64,000 nucleotides of DNA from Aquimarina spinulae (GCF_943373825.1 NZ_CALSBP010000003.1:496001-560000); one strand, 5' to 3'. Counted from the first letter of the stretch, positions 1 to 8,274 are shown. Program-made: numbers and translations. The notes: generated by a model not told the origin, from the sequence alone.

Positions 1-1
1 A

Positions 2-877
2 AACAATGTAGAGTGGGTGGCTGTTATTCCTTTTTTATACCAGAAAGATCAACATACCATACAAATGAATACTCCAAAGGCTATTGGGCAATGGTCTAGC
101 AGAGATTCTGTTTTTATCAACAGTATTGCACAACTGCAAGCAAAGGGAGTTTATGTACACCTAAAACCACATTTATGGATGAGCGAGGGCTGGCGCTCAG
201 ATATTTCATTACCATCTGCCATCGACTGGGATACCTGGTTTGACTCTTATCGTAGTAATATGATCCATTATGCACACATGGCTCAAAAAACAGGGGTTAA
301 ACTATTCTGCGTAGGGACCGAGTTACGATCATCAGTACAACATCAGCCAGATCGATGGAAAGCCCTGGTACAGGAAATCAAGACTATATATCATGGCAAG
401 CTTACGTATGCCGCCAATTGGGATGGAGAATTTAAACATGTCGATTTCTGGCAAGAATTAGATTATATTGGTATACAGGCTTATTTCCCGATTACTAAGA
501 AATCTCACCCCGACCTGGTTACCTTAAAAAAGGGATGGGGTACTCACATCACAAAATTAGAAGCCTTATCTCAAACACACCAGAAGCCAATACTATTTAC
601 AGAAGTGGGGTATAAAAGTGAAGCTTCTGCTGCAATACAACCCTGGGAGTGGCAATCTCTCTTTGGTATCCTATATCAGAAAAAATCTGATCGTACCCAA
701 CAGCTTGCATACCAGGCTTTATTTGAATCATTATGGGATAAAGAATGGTTTTCGGGTATGTATATATGGCAATGGGACACCAGAACTTCTATCGATAGTG
801 CACCTACAAGCCTGGATTTTTCACCACGCTACAAACCAGCACAAAATACTATTGCACAATGGTATGCCTGTCAATAA
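2..877 (+). CDS. GH113-like glycoside hydrolase, 3' part
   Basis: Carbohydrate-active TIM-barrel hydrolase resembling the GH113 beta-mannanase family. The frame is open to the left edge (reads NNVEWVAVIPF), so the N-terminus lies outside the window; the GTG at 17 is not a credible start. Two family-style glutamates are visible: GTE (Glu about residue 102 counted from the GTG), the expected acid/base, and FTE (about 196), the expected nucleophile, each at a strand end. The C-terminal half has WQWDTR near the end of the barrel. Function is inferred from motif layout; substrate (mannan or other) cannot be read. Next gene is convergent. Confidence 0.75.
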   Translation, partial: NNVEWVAVIPFLYQKDQHTIQMNTPKAIGQWSSRDSVFINSIAQLQAKGVYVHLKPHLWMSEGWRSDISLPSAIDWDTWFDSYRSNMIHYAHMAQKTGVKLFCVGTELRSSVQHQPDRWKALVQEIKTIYHGKLTYAANWDGEFKHVDFWQELDYIGIQAYFPITKKSHPDLVTLKKGWGTHITKLEALSQTHQKPILFTEVGYKSEASAAIQPWEWQSLFGILYQKKSDRTQQLAYQALFESLWDKEWFSGMYIWQWDTRTSIDSAPTSLDFSPRYKPAQNTIAQWYACQ

Positions 878-940
878 ATACAGAAACTAATACCTAACGA
901 TAACAATCTGAACACCTCATTACCATACGATAAGATCAAT

Positions 941-2206
941 TTACTCGGTTATTATTTTATGTGTATCACATTTTCTAAGCATACGTAACTCTTCGGTACC
1001 AACTACAATATTATTAGCTATAAAAGTGTTGGCATTATCCAGCTTTACGATAGTGTAGGTTTGTTGTGCCGTATCAATTTCTTTGATATTTACAATTTTC
1101 ACCGCACCAGAAATGGTGCGTATTATACTTCCTTTTTGAAGTTGTTTAACATCATCAAACCGATATGCCATCTGTGTTTTCTCGGGAGAATAAGACAACC
1201 AATCTCCAGAAGAAGATAAAAGTGGATGATCGCGGGTACAGGTAATCGTCGAACCATCAGATAACCAAAGAGTAATCAAAGTATCATGCATCGGACTTGC
1301 CAGTTCTTGAATCGTTGTAGCAATATAGCTATCTGTAACTTGATGATAAGAAAGCACTTGCTCTCCCGGTAGTATCTTTTCTATTGGTTTTTGAGTATGA
1401 TCTGCCATAGTAATCAAAGTCCCTTTAGCAAAACAGTGTACGTCGATCCCATCAAAATAGATTTCAGAAAGTACTGTATCCTCATATTTATCTCCCGGAT
1501 ATACCTCCATAATCTCAAATTTCATGGTCCAGGGTGGTAAACTTTTTGAAGTAATATAATCTATGCTTTTATCCAATTTACCTATCGGATCTACTTTAAA
1601 ATGTTGTGCCGCCCGCTGATCGGTAAGATTTAGAATGGCATAGGGTTTATCCTTAATATACACTTTAAGTTTTTTCACACGGCTATTATTTCGCCAGGCA
1701 GTTTCACTTTTCACATGTCCATTTACAACGATAATTTCTGTTATCCGCGGCCTTCCCTGGTAAAAACTATATTCGAGATACTCTCCTACTCCATATCCCG
1801 GTACTCCTTCTGCCCATGCGTTTTTATAGTTAAGATCCATTGCATTTTCTGCGCGATAATTTATATTACCCTGATCTGCCAAATGTGATGATGCTGTTTC
1901 TTTAAACGGCCCACCACCACAATACCAACTACACCCCTGGCCTTCAATATCCCAATAATTAGTCATTGTTTCATCAACCATCTTATCTAATTCTGCTTTC
2001 TCTTCCTGGGTAAGGTCTTCTTTTTTTAGTCCTTTTGACATGCGTTCCCAAATGGCTTCACAAGCTTTTCTGTTTCTGTTAAATTCCTTTTCATCTGTAG
2101 TATTCAAGTCCAGTACTTCGATACGTGTTGGCGTGAGCACCTTTATTTCCTGGGCATTAGAAAAAAGTGTGATGAGTAATATGATACAGGTAAGTGTATT
2201 TTTCAT
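941..2206 (-). CDS. Exported protein with glycan-binding-like and Hint domains
   Basis: 421 aa. Residues 1-18 form a signal peptide ending SNAQ. Residues about 90-255 look like the discoidin-like NADase-type glycan-binding domain (CSWYCGGGP, AENAMDLNYKNAWAEG, then beta-rich sequence). From Cys258 (HCFAKGTLI) to about 402 is a hedgehog/intein (Hint) domain: Cys258 for the N-S acyl shift, TRDHP with block-B His327, and a final beta strand NTFIANNIVV. The usual terminal His-Asn is replaced by VG, followed by a 19-residue tail. I infer self-cleavage at Cys258 is possible but splicing is not. The partner and role are unknown. Monocistronic. Confidence 0.7.
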   Translation of the reverse strand: MKNTLTCIILLITLFSNAQEIKVLTPTRIEVLDLNTTDEKEFNRNRKACEAIWERMSKGLKKEDLTQEEKAELDKMVDETMTNYWDIEGQGCSWYCGGGPFKETASSHLADQGNINYRAENAMDLNYKNAWAEGVPGYGVGEYLEYSFYQGRPRITEIIVVNGHVKSETAWRNNSRVKKLKVYIKDKPYAILNLTDQRAAQHFKVDPIGKLDKSIDYITSKSLPPWTMKFEIMEVYPGDKYEDTVLSEIYFDGIDVHCFAKGTLITMADHTQKPIEKILPGEQVLSYHQVTDSYIATTIQELASPMHDTLITLWLSDGSTITCTRDHPLLSSSGDWLSYSPEKTQMAYRFDDVKQLQKGSIIRTISGAVKIVNIKEIDTAQQTYTIVKLDNANTFIANNIVVGTEELRMLRKCDTHKIITE

Positions 2207-2307
2207 AACATGTATGGTATATCATTGGTATGCACTACAAATATATTATTTATTACATCCACTACCTCCCCTGTTTACCGTGATAAATTAACGTTAACAA
2301 TCGTATC

Positions 2308-2362
2308 TCAGGGTTCGGTTTCCTTCGAGGGCAGGTTCTTTCGGTTTGGCTCAGGAAATACA
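2308..2362. repeat. Degenerate dispersed repeat
   Basis: Contains agggttcgg, ccttcgagggc and ggctcaggaaa, which match blocks of the larger repeat cluster at 5033-5198 in the same order. This is a worn copy of the Flavobacteriaceae-type dispersed palindromic repeat. Confidence 0.5.
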
Positions 2363-2445
2363 TAGCTGAAATCCTTTTACCATAAAAAATGTTATCAACA
2401 TCCTTTCTAAATCTTATACAGATGTATGTTACATACCTCTTGTTA

Positions 2446-2500
2446 AATCAACGCTTCCATGTAAACACAACAGCCTATAGTAGTGTTGAGAAACCAATAA
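2446..2500 (-). pseudogene. Remnant of small HTH regulator (copy A)
   Basis: Minus strand reads ...TTIGCCVYMEALI-stop, resembling the C-terminal SYVYTEVVGF of the intact regulator at 8363-8602. Its DNA matches the better-preserved remnant at 6737-6792 over tactata and gttgtgttta plus scattered bases (about 23 of 31 positions by eye). It lies about 185 bases upstream of the lipoprotein gene, as copy B does. Heavily decayed, so the call rests partly on position. Confidence 0.4.
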
Positions 2501-2652
2501 TTTCCACACTACCAAAAAGTGAAAATTATTATTTATTTACGGTTTATACTTCGATTTTATGTTTCTGTAAACAATTAAAAAGCAATAACTAACTCAACTG
2601 TTTTTTAAATAGTTTTGGATCATCATTAACCAAATTCTTAAAATCTTACACA

Positions 2653-3219
2653 ATGAAAAAATCCATTTTAAAATTAGGCTTGTTTGCTTTTTTCTCCGTT
2701 ACTTTTATAGCATGTCAAAACGATGGTCTTGATGCTCCCGAAGCACAAGAGGTACAAAATGCAACTGTTCAAGATGCTTCAAAACAGTTTGTAAGCGTAA
2801 AAGATGTATCAAACGATCCTACGATGCCACAATTAGTAGAAAAACTGATACATCAAAACAATCAGGCAACTGCCAAAAGGGTTGGATGTACATTAGATAG
2901 TGATATCGGATGCGGTAGTGATGCTTCGGCAGAGATCGAAGAATATGTAAATCTTTCTAACTGTATTTCTTTTAGCAAAGGAACATTGATCATCCCTATT
3001 CAATCCAGACAGTTTACCTATAACTATTCATATTATATCGATGGAGACGGAGATATAAACATGGATCAGTATCAATATCAATTCGACTCTCATGTGGCAG
3101 ATATCGCACAGCGAATAGCTCCTAATAAAATAGCACTGGTAAGTGCTAATGCGTCTAATGGTTGCGGAAGAGGTTGGAAAGTAGCTAATATCACGTATAC
3201 TGTTATTCTCGGCAATTAA
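2653..3219 (+). CDS. Small Cys-rich lipoprotein, paralogue A
   Basis: 188 aa, function unknown. Signal peptide with lipobox (FIAC, Cys21) predicts a lipid-anchored envelope protein. The mature part has a polar linker, then GCTLDSDIGCGSDASAEIEEY with Cys79 and Cys87, Cys104, the EF-hand-like acidic loop YYIDGDGDIN (Asp130-134), and Cys171. The same order of motifs occurs in the protein at 7003-7509, so they are paralogues; four shared cysteines suggest disulphides and the DGDGD loop may bind calcium (inference). Followed by a terminator. A decayed HTH regulator gene lies upstream on the other strand. Confidence 0.8.
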   Translation: MKKSILKLGLFAFFSVTFIACQNDGLDAPEAQEVQNATVQDASKQFVSVKDVSNDPTMPQLVEKLIHQNNQATAKRVGCTLDSDIGCGSDASAEIEEYVNLSNCISFSKGTLIIPIQSRQFTYNYSYYIDGDGDINMDQYQYQFDSHVADIAQRIAPNKIALVSANASNGCGRGWKVANITYTVILGN

Positions 3220-3256
3220 GATTCATCTTGATCTTGCTATAAGACAACACATGACA

Positions 3257-3290
3257 AGCCCTATATATCTGTTTGATGTATAGGGTTTTT
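3257..3290 (+). terminator. Rho-independent terminator
   Basis: Stem ccctata (3259-3265) / tataggg (3279-3285) followed by five T. It ends the lipoprotein transcript just before a convergent gene. Confidence 0.75.
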
Positions 3291-3293
3291 CTA

Positions 3294-3617
3294 TTAAGCA
3301 TCACGATATCCAAAATGTAATTTGTTATCTAATTCTACTCCAACTCCAACATAAACCACTTTCATATCCTCTATCCATTTTAAATGATAAGCATTTTGTT
3401 CATACCGTATCGTGAGTTGATACGTACCTAACGATACTGCATTATCATCAAAATAAGTGACCTCATAATCACCTTCAAACTGTTGAGTTGTATTGAGATC
3501 ATCCTTTTTCTTTCCCTTACCTGTACCAGAAGTCACCACATCATTTTTAGTATGACACCAAATAGCTTCAATACCAAAAGGGGTTTTAGAGTATACAGCA
3601 GTTCCTATTAAACTCAT
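3294..3617 (-). CDS. Hypothetical protein
   Basis: 107 aa, no signal peptide, no family I recognise. Begins MSLIGTAVYS; a basic, polar stretch GTGKGKKKDD sits at about residues 31-40, and the C-terminal half alternates in a beta-strand manner (YEVTYFDD, YQLTIRY, VVYVGVGVE). Codon use resembles neighbours and the ATG is preceded by an A-rich leader, so I take it as real. Convergent with the lipoprotein gene at 2653, separated by its terminator. Confidence 0.65.
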   Translation of the reverse strand: MSLIGTAVYSKTPFGIEAIWCHTKNDVVTSGTGKGKKKDDLNTTQQFEGDYEVTYFDDNAVSLGTYQLTIRYEQNAYHLKWIEDMKVVYVGVGVELDNKLHFGYRDA

Positions 3618-3818
3618 CTTTTATATATTCTTATTATTTAGTAATCTATACATAAATCAAAGACTATGGCCTAGTGTAGTTGTAAATATGATCAAACCTA
3701 AGAAAATTATATGACACGAGTATACTCCTAAAAGTTGAAAATATAATAAAAGATTCATTATTTTAGTACTATAAATACTTCGATAAGTGGGTTAATCTAA
3801 GAGACTCAACATAAAACT

Positions 3819-4673
3819 ATGGTTAGCATGAAAAACAACTCAGGTATACGTGCAAAATATCTTTTGTTGGTATACTTTCTACTCACATTTTTGATTTCGT
3901 GGACTGGCCTTGTTTTTATTATGGGTATTGACGGATTTACCGGAAAGAAAGAAGTACCGGATAGTCAAATTCCATTACTATTCTTGGCTATGTGTGCAGG
4001 GCCTTTTATAGCAGGGTTGTTAGTTAACTACTTTGAAAATGGTAAAGCCAGTTTTAAACAACTAAAAACTCGAATGGGTAAATGGAAAGTAGGTACCCGA
4101 TGGTATGTCATAGCTCTTTTTTCTGCTCCGCTACTTTTTGGGCTTACCTATATACTACTCTCTTCATTTTCTTCTAAATTTTCTCCTATCCTTCTTTCTA
4201 CCGATGATCTTCTCTTTTTAATTCTTGGAGGAATTCTAGGTGGCATCGTAGCCGGTTTTTTTGAAGAAATTGGCTGGACAGGGTTTGCTGTACCAAAATT
4301 GAGGGCGCGTTTCAATATACTCACTACAGGGTTAATCGTTGGTGTGATATGGGGAATATGGCATTTGCCTCTTTTTATGGACAAAGATCCCGACGGAGAT
4401 GTTCCATTAGCTATCTTACTGATCATAAAACTCGTTACACATTTACCTGCTTTTAGGATTTTGATGGTCTGGGTATATGATCACACCCAAAGTTTATGGA
4501 TCATAATTCTTATGCATATGTCTCTTACAGCAAGTACGATGATATTTCAACCCACAACAACAAAAGGGATTGATATCGTTGTTTTTAACCTTATGTTTAC
4601 CGCACTGATTTATGTGTTTATGATTATACTTAGGTATCTCACCCTTCGAGTGCCTCAGGGTTCAAAATTGTAG
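3819..4673 (+). CDS. CPBP family intramembrane metalloprotease
   Basis: 284 aa integral membrane protein of the CAAX-protease/bacteriocin-processing (CPBP, Abi) family. Hallmarks: FFEEIGWTGFAVPKLRAR (EExGWxGF, the Glu-Glu motif), GVIWGIWHLPLF (second-motif His) and ILMHMSLTAS (third His), spread over about eight hydrophobic helices. Family members cleave membrane-embedded substrates; the substrate here is unknown. Start may be the ATG at 3819 or the one at 3828 (MKNNSG); both are in frame. A second, distant member is encoded at 52206-53144. Confidence 0.88.
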   Translation: MVSMKNNSGIRAKYLLLVYFLLTFLISWTGLVFIMGIDGFTGKKEVPDSQIPLLFLAMCAGPFIAGLLVNYFENGKASFKQLKTRMGKWKVGTRWYVIALFSAPLLFGLTYILLSSFSSKFSPILLSTDDLLFLILGGILGGIVAGFFEEIGWTGFAVPKLRARFNILTTGLIVGVIWGIWHLPLFMDKDPDGDVPLAILLIIKLVTHLPAFRILMVWVYDHTQSLWIIILMHMSLTASTMIFQPTTTKGIDIVVFNLMFTALIYVFMIILRYLTLRVPQGSKL

Positions 4674-4680
4674 TACTCAC

Positions 4681-4730
4681 CATTCGGCACCACTTCGACA
4701 AGCTCAGTGTGACAGTTCAGGGTTCGGTTG
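4681..4730. repeat. Dispersed palindromic repeat
   Basis: Contains cacttcgacaagctcagtg followed by tgacagttcag, identical to a block inside 5033-5198 and in complement related to cactgagcctgtcgaagtg at 11568-11628. Intergenic, immediately after the CPBP gene. Confidence 0.75.
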
Positions 4731-4735
4731 GTTTA

Positions 4736-4915
4736 CTAATGTTTAAAAGAAGTAAGATGCAGCTTGAACTCTTTTAAAGTGTCCTGAGTAAACATATAAT
4801 CTTGTCCCATCAAGTTAATTTTGCACTGACCATCTATTTCGCAAATAGCCGAAATATGACTTGGATTGATATAATGAATAGTTCCCTGGTTATCTTTGAT
4901 TTCCATAAATTCCAT
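4736..4915 (-). CDS. Small conserved-looking protein, 59 aa
   Basis: A 59-residue frame that simple length cut-offs miss. Reads MEFMEIKDNQGTIHYINPSH... and ends LKLHLTSFKH-like after a FTQDTLKEF segment. The pattern (short strand, NPSHISAI, a second strand pair, then an amphipathic helix) recalls small beta-barrel proteins of the FlbD type, but that likeness is only of pattern. Alternative start at the second ATG (4906). Codon use looks coding. It lies between two dispersed repeats and has no obvious operon partner. Confidence 0.6.
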   Translation of the reverse strand: MEFMEIKDNQGTIHYINPSHISAICEIDGQCKINLMGQDYMFTQDTLKEFKLHLTSFKH

Positions 4916-5032
4916 AATCGATATTGTTTTTATTTATCTTCTTTGTTTTTGACAAAAATACAACACACCTGGTTTAAGAATAATGATCCATGTCATTTTT
5001 TGATAATAAAATTGTCTGGTTCTTTATACTGG

Positions 5033-5198
5033 GCTCTCACCCTTCGGCGCCACTTCGACAGCACTTCGACAAGCTCAGTGTGACAGTTCAGTTTGACAGC
5101 TCACCCTTCGACTATGCTCAGGGTTCGGGATTCGTTGTTTTATTCGTTTCGAGGGCTGAGCCCTTCGACTAGGCTCAGGAAACACGAAGCCGAAGCCC
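5033..5198. repeat. Cluster of dispersed palindromic repeats
   Basis: Tandem and inverted copies of cacttcgacaagctcagtg, cccttcgacta(t/g)gctcagg and tttcgagggctgagcc. The cluster runs into the apparent 5' end of the following membrane-enzyme gene and supplies the first forty or so codons of its open frame. Confidence 0.75.
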
Positions 5199-5935
5199 GG
5201 ACATTAATAAAGAAAAAAACCATTAGATTTGTATATCAACTACAATCAATACTATTGCAAACTATAGATCATCTTCATGAACTGTATAATCCCTTCTATT
5301 TCTGGGGGATTCTACTTATAGCTAATGTAATCATGTTCTTATGTACCATACTGATTAGCTATCTTTGGTCTTCTTTTTATCGACATCAAAAATTACCCAT
5401 CGAAAAGAAAGATGTTACGCTATCTATTGCAATTATGGTGATTAATGTACTGGTTGCAATTCCTGGATACCTGCTGTTTATCAACTCCAACATTACGTTT
5501 ACCGATACTAATCTTATACGGGATTTTGTACTACTCTTTGTGGTTGTTGATTTTGTAATGTACATATTTCATTATGCCTCTCACTATGTATGGCCATTTA
5601 CGTTAGCACATGAAAAACATCATGAGCACTATAGTTTTAATGAGATTAGTCTCTATGTGATGCATCCTCTGGAAGCTATTCTTTTTGGTGGTATACTAAC
5701 CCTGCTTCCATTGGTAATCTCTCTTAATTTCTATAGTTTTATTTTCTTTCTATTCTTTAATTGGTTGATCGGAGTAGTATCACATCTAAACACATCTTCG
5801 AATACCCGAGTTGTACTATTTGGTAATAATATTTTTCATAGAAATCATCACGAATACTCCAAATACAATTTTGGATTTTATACTGTGATCTGGGATAGGA
5901 TTTTTGGCACCTATTATAGTGCAGATCGTAACTAA
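5093..5935 (+). CDS. Fatty-acid hydroxylase / sterol desaturase family membrane protein
   Basis: Di-iron membrane oxygenase family. Histidine boxes are in the family order: FHYASH (HX3H), AHEKHHEH (HX2HH) and FHRNHHEY (HX2HH), spread over four to five hydrophobic segments; total matches the usual 220-240 aa once the N-terminus is trimmed. The first ~40 codons of the open frame come from the dispersed repeat cluster and have no family character. No ATG lies between the repeat and the first membrane segment; the TTG at 5255 (then QTIDHLHELYNPFY) is the most plausible true start. Substrate unknown; lipid or carotenoid hydroxylation is typical of the family. Confidence 0.8.
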   Translation: MTAHPSTMLRVRDSLFYSFRGLSPSTRLRKHEAEARTLIKKKTIRFVYQLQSILLQTIDHLHELYNPFYFWGILLIANVIMFLCTILISYLWSSFYRHQKLPIEKKDVTLSIAIMVINVLVAIPGYLLFINSNITFTDTNLIRDFVLLFVVVDFVMYIFHYASHYVWPFTLAHEKHHEHYSFNEISLYVMHPLEAILFGGILTLLPLVISLNFYSFIFFLFFNWLIGVVSHLNTSSNTRVVLFGNNIFHRNHHEYSKYNFGFYTVIWDRIFGTYYSADRN

Positions 5936-5980
5936 TTTATCAATTCCAATATTCCTTTAATGAAAAAAGAAAGTATATAC

Positions 5981-6430
5981 TTATGCGCTTTTCTCATTTT
6001 CAGAATCCATTTCTGTATTTTGAGCAAGTTGTTTTGCCCAGGAAATGGCATCACTAAGGTTATCAAAACTCTGGAAGCTATTCCTCATAAAGAGCTTTTC
6101 TATCAAAGAATTAAAAATTCCTCTCGAGGTATAACTTACCACCCCATACCCTCTTAGTTTATATCCATTTCTAAAAAACTTAACCCAATCACTAGGTTTC
6201 ACAGAATATAAATTCACACGATTAGATATATATACAATATCTTCTCCGTTATTATCATACAGATGAGCAAACTCTTCGGTAATGGGTTTGGCATGATCCT
6301 CCCAGGTAAATAGTACTCCTTCGTTAATCTCTGCAACTACAAAAGTATCAAATAGGTAATAATTACCGCTAGAAAAATTAAATTCGTGTATCGCATCCTT
6401 GTAGAAAGGAGAATCCTTTATATATCCCAT
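5981..6430 (-). CDS. Hypothetical protein, SpoIIAA/STAS-like pattern
   Basis: 149 aa soluble protein, no signal peptide. Alternating strands and helices (YYLFDTFVVAEINEGVLFTW, EDIVYISNR, GVVSYTSRG) and a C-terminal FDNLSDAISWAKQL helix resemble the SpoIIAA-like/STAS fold proteins common in flavobacteria. No catalytic residues are evident. The similarity is of pattern, so the family name is an inference. Flanked by gene-free DNA on the 5' side; no operon partner. Confidence 0.6.
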   Translation of the reverse strand: MGYIKDSPFYKDAIHEFNFSSGNYYLFDTFVVAEINEGVLFTWEDHAKPITEEFAHLYDNNGEDIVYISNRVNLYSVKPSDWVKFFRNGYKLRGYGVVSYTSRGIFNSLIEKLFMRNSFQSFDNLSDAISWAKQLAQNTEMDSENEKSA

Positions 6431-7002
6431 ACTATGTGTATATATTTTAAGCCCCTTTAAACGTCACATTATATAAGTTGTTGTGCCAGTTGTGTGTTTA
6501 GATACTCTTTTTGATAAAAATCCTTATCATTCTATGCGAAGGAAGGGCTCAACAGCCTTGCTGTGCTAAGCATTTCGAAATACGTATTGCTTCCAATTAT
6601 TGAAATAACATACCCGTAGTAATTCTTTTTATAGTGTTCCCTAAATATACAACAGCCATAATATAATAATTAATCTGCAATCTGAAAAAACGAGCTGCAT
6701 ATTTACTCTTATTTATACTCATTATAATTATTTGTGTCTTCTAATATAAAACCAAAAAATAAACCCTACCGTTTCTGTATAAACACAACTTTATATAGTA
6801 CTACTGCTGGCCATCAAATGTTTAGTCTAAATATTTTCTTCAAAATACAGTACATTATTTACTTGTTAATTTATCATTACAAATAGGTGAAATTTCCCTG
6901 TAAATTGAATTGATTTCTTTACATATTCTTAAAATACAAACCGAATCTTATCAGACAGATAATTAGTTATTTAGTAGAAGCATTAACCAATAAAAATATA
7001 AA
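6431..7002. other. Gene-free stretch with HTH pseudogene
   Basis: 572 bases upstream of the second lipoprotein. It holds the HTH remnant at 6737-6792 and a worn repeat-like patch near 6537-6590 (gaaggaagggctcaacagcc, atttcgaaata). Otherwise A+T-rich with no open frame worth calling. Confidence 0.6.
6737..6792 (-). pseudogene. Remnant of small HTH regulator (copy B)
   Basis: 56 bases match 8366-8421 (the 3' end of the intact HTH gene) at 46 of 56 positions without gaps, same orientation. Translation reads SCVYTETVGFIFWFYIRR against SYVYTEVVGFTFGFYSRR, but an in-frame stop (TAA) lies just upstream and the helix-turn-helix part is no longer recognisable. It is about 210 bases upstream of, and divergent from, lipoprotein paralogue B. 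Confidence 0.7.
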
Positions 7003-7509
7003 ATGAAATTACACTCAAAAATCTTATCAAGCCTATTAGTATTCCTAGTACTACTTACCTCTTGCGAAACTGATACAGAAGAACTACAAATTGTAAAGAC
7101 TAATCCTTATTTAGAACTAGTGGGTACTGTAGAATATCGTCAGGCTACAGAACAGGAATTAGGTAAACTTGTTCCTACTCAAGCTAAGGCTAATTGTACA
7201 CTTAGCGGAGATGAAGGATGTAGCGAAGATGCTTCATCAGAGTTCGAACGTTATGTAAAAGAATGTACTACGTATCCTCGTGTATGGCCACCAACAGGAG
7301 CTGTTTCTACGCATTACAAAAGTATGATCTATTATGTTGACGGTGATGGAGATATCAATTTAGATCACTATCAAGATGATCTACAGGCACACGTAGACCA
7401 ATTAACCAGTTCTACCGGAGCTGCTTTTATTAGTGCCAACATTGTATTCTGGACATGTAATGAAAGAGAAAGCAATTCTTGTGTAATAGCTTACACAGTA
7501 TACCGATAG
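7003..7509 (+). CDS. Small Cys-rich lipoprotein, paralogue B
   Basis: 168 aa, function unknown. Signal peptide with lipobox LLTSC (Cys21). Mature region: NCTLSGDEGCSEDASSEFERYV (Cys65, Cys73), Cys88, YYVDGDGDINLDHYQ (acidic EF-hand-like loop at Asp113-117), SANIVFWTC (Cys152), Cys160. Matches paralogue A (2653-3219) in the order and spacing of C-x7-C, DGDGDIN, SAN and a final YTV. Probably an outer-membrane or surface lipoprotein. Terminated by a strong hairpin; a decayed HTH gene is divergent upstream. Confidence 0.8.
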   Translation: MKLHSKILSSLLVFLVLLTSCETDTEELQIVKTNPYLELVGTVEYRQATEQELGKLVPTQAKANCTLSGDEGCSEDASSEFERYVKECTTYPRVWPPTGAVSTHYKSMIYYVDGDGDINLDHYQDDLQAHVDQLTSSTGAAFISANIVFWTCNERESNSCVIAYTVYR

Positions 7510-7535
7510 AGAATTTACAGTATACATAATTAAAG

Positions 7536-7570
7536 AAGCAGGCTTCTATACGAAGTCTGCTTTTTTTTAT
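7536..7570 (+). terminator. Rho-independent terminator
   Basis: Stem agcaggctt / aagtctgct with loop ctatacg, followed by eight T. Ends the lipoprotein B transcript. Confidence 0.85.
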
Positions 7571-7602
7571 TTGATTCTGTAATCATGCCTCTTTTTTGAA
7601 CA

Positions 7603-8274
7603 TTACTTTTTCCAATGTTTTAATACCTGATTGATATCTGATCGTACTTCTTTTCGGATTTCTTTTTTACGTTTCCCTTTACCAAATTGATCGTCATAAT
7701 TAGTTTCGGCATGTCGTATATGAGCTTCTACTGCAAGATCAATCATTTTATCATCAAATCCCTTAGCATTTGCTGTACGTCCTACTCTACCACTATATTT
7801 CTCACATGCATGTTTTGCAATATCAAACTCCCGTTTTACAGGACAATTGGGGTACCGTCTTCTAATAGCAATGGCAAAATTAATAATATATTCTTTGTCC
7901 TGTTGTTCTCGCACTATAGCTGCTTTTCTATTTTTTTCTGCGCGAATATCCTGATCTTTCTGACATTCTATTTTTGCTTTCTCTATTGCCATTTCTTCCA
8001 CCAATTGTCCTTGTCGCTCATAGCGTTTACGACGTTGATTCCATGCCCATACCACTCCGCATAAGGTAGAATGTTTCTTAGATCTACGGGTCATTGCAGC
8101 ATCTCCTGGCGGTAACAATACATACCCACCAAACGGAGAACAGCTAAAACAGGTTCCTTTGTGTTTTTCGCTTTCTGCGACAAATGATTTTCCTACAAGA
8201 ATGCGTTTACCACATTGTATACATCGAAGTTTTTCTTTCTTCGTTAGAAATATATTCTGAGAGGTTGTAGCCAA
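7603..8274 (-). CDS. DUF2293 domain protein
   Basis: 223 aa. The C-terminal ~90 residues carry the DUF2293 pattern: FAIAIRRRYPNCP, IAKHACEKYSGRVGRTANAKGF, VEAHIRHAETNYD and a final HWKK. The N-terminus has a Cys4 zinc-binding-like pair (CIQC, CFSC) and the middle is a long charged helix, likely coiled coil. Function unknown; nucleic-acid contact is a guess from the zinc pair and basic tail. The frame begins with TTG (MATTSQNIF); no in-frame ATG precedes the Cys motif, so TTG is the likely start. Confidence 0.8.
   Translation of the reverse strand: MATTSQNIFLTKKEKLRCIQCGKRILVGKSFVAESEKHKGTCFSCSPFGGYVLLPPGDAAMTRRSKKHSTLCGVVWAWNQRRKRYERQGQLVEEMAIEKAKIECQKDQDIRAEKNRKAAIVREQQDKEYIINFAIAIRRRYPNCPVKREFDIAKHACEKYSGRVGRTANAKGFDDKMIDLAVEAHIRHAETNYDDQFGKGKRKKEIRKEVRSDINQVLKHWKK

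Larger units (their letters stand above)
2207..2652. other. Gene-free stretch with eroded sequences
   Basis: 446 bases between two divergent genes. It holds a degenerate dispersed repeat (about 2308-2362) and a decayed fragment of the small HTH regulator family (about 2446-2500, minus strand). The only longer frame here (2389-2592) has low-complexity, non-conserved-looking sequence and I do not consider it a gene. The promoter of the lipoprotein at 2653 must lie in the right half. Confidence 0.6.

Noticed and set aside
2389-2592. 67-codon open frame upstream of lipoprotein A
   Set aside because: Random-looking composition, no ribosome site, and it runs antisense through the HTH remnant.
4802-5083. 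Plus-strand frame of 93 codons
   Set aside because: It is antisense to the better small gene at 4736-4915 and ends in dispersed repeats.
5033-5198. Repeat cluster as a CRISPR array
   Set aside because: Units are irregular, inverted as well as direct, lack uniform spacers, and no cas genes are present.
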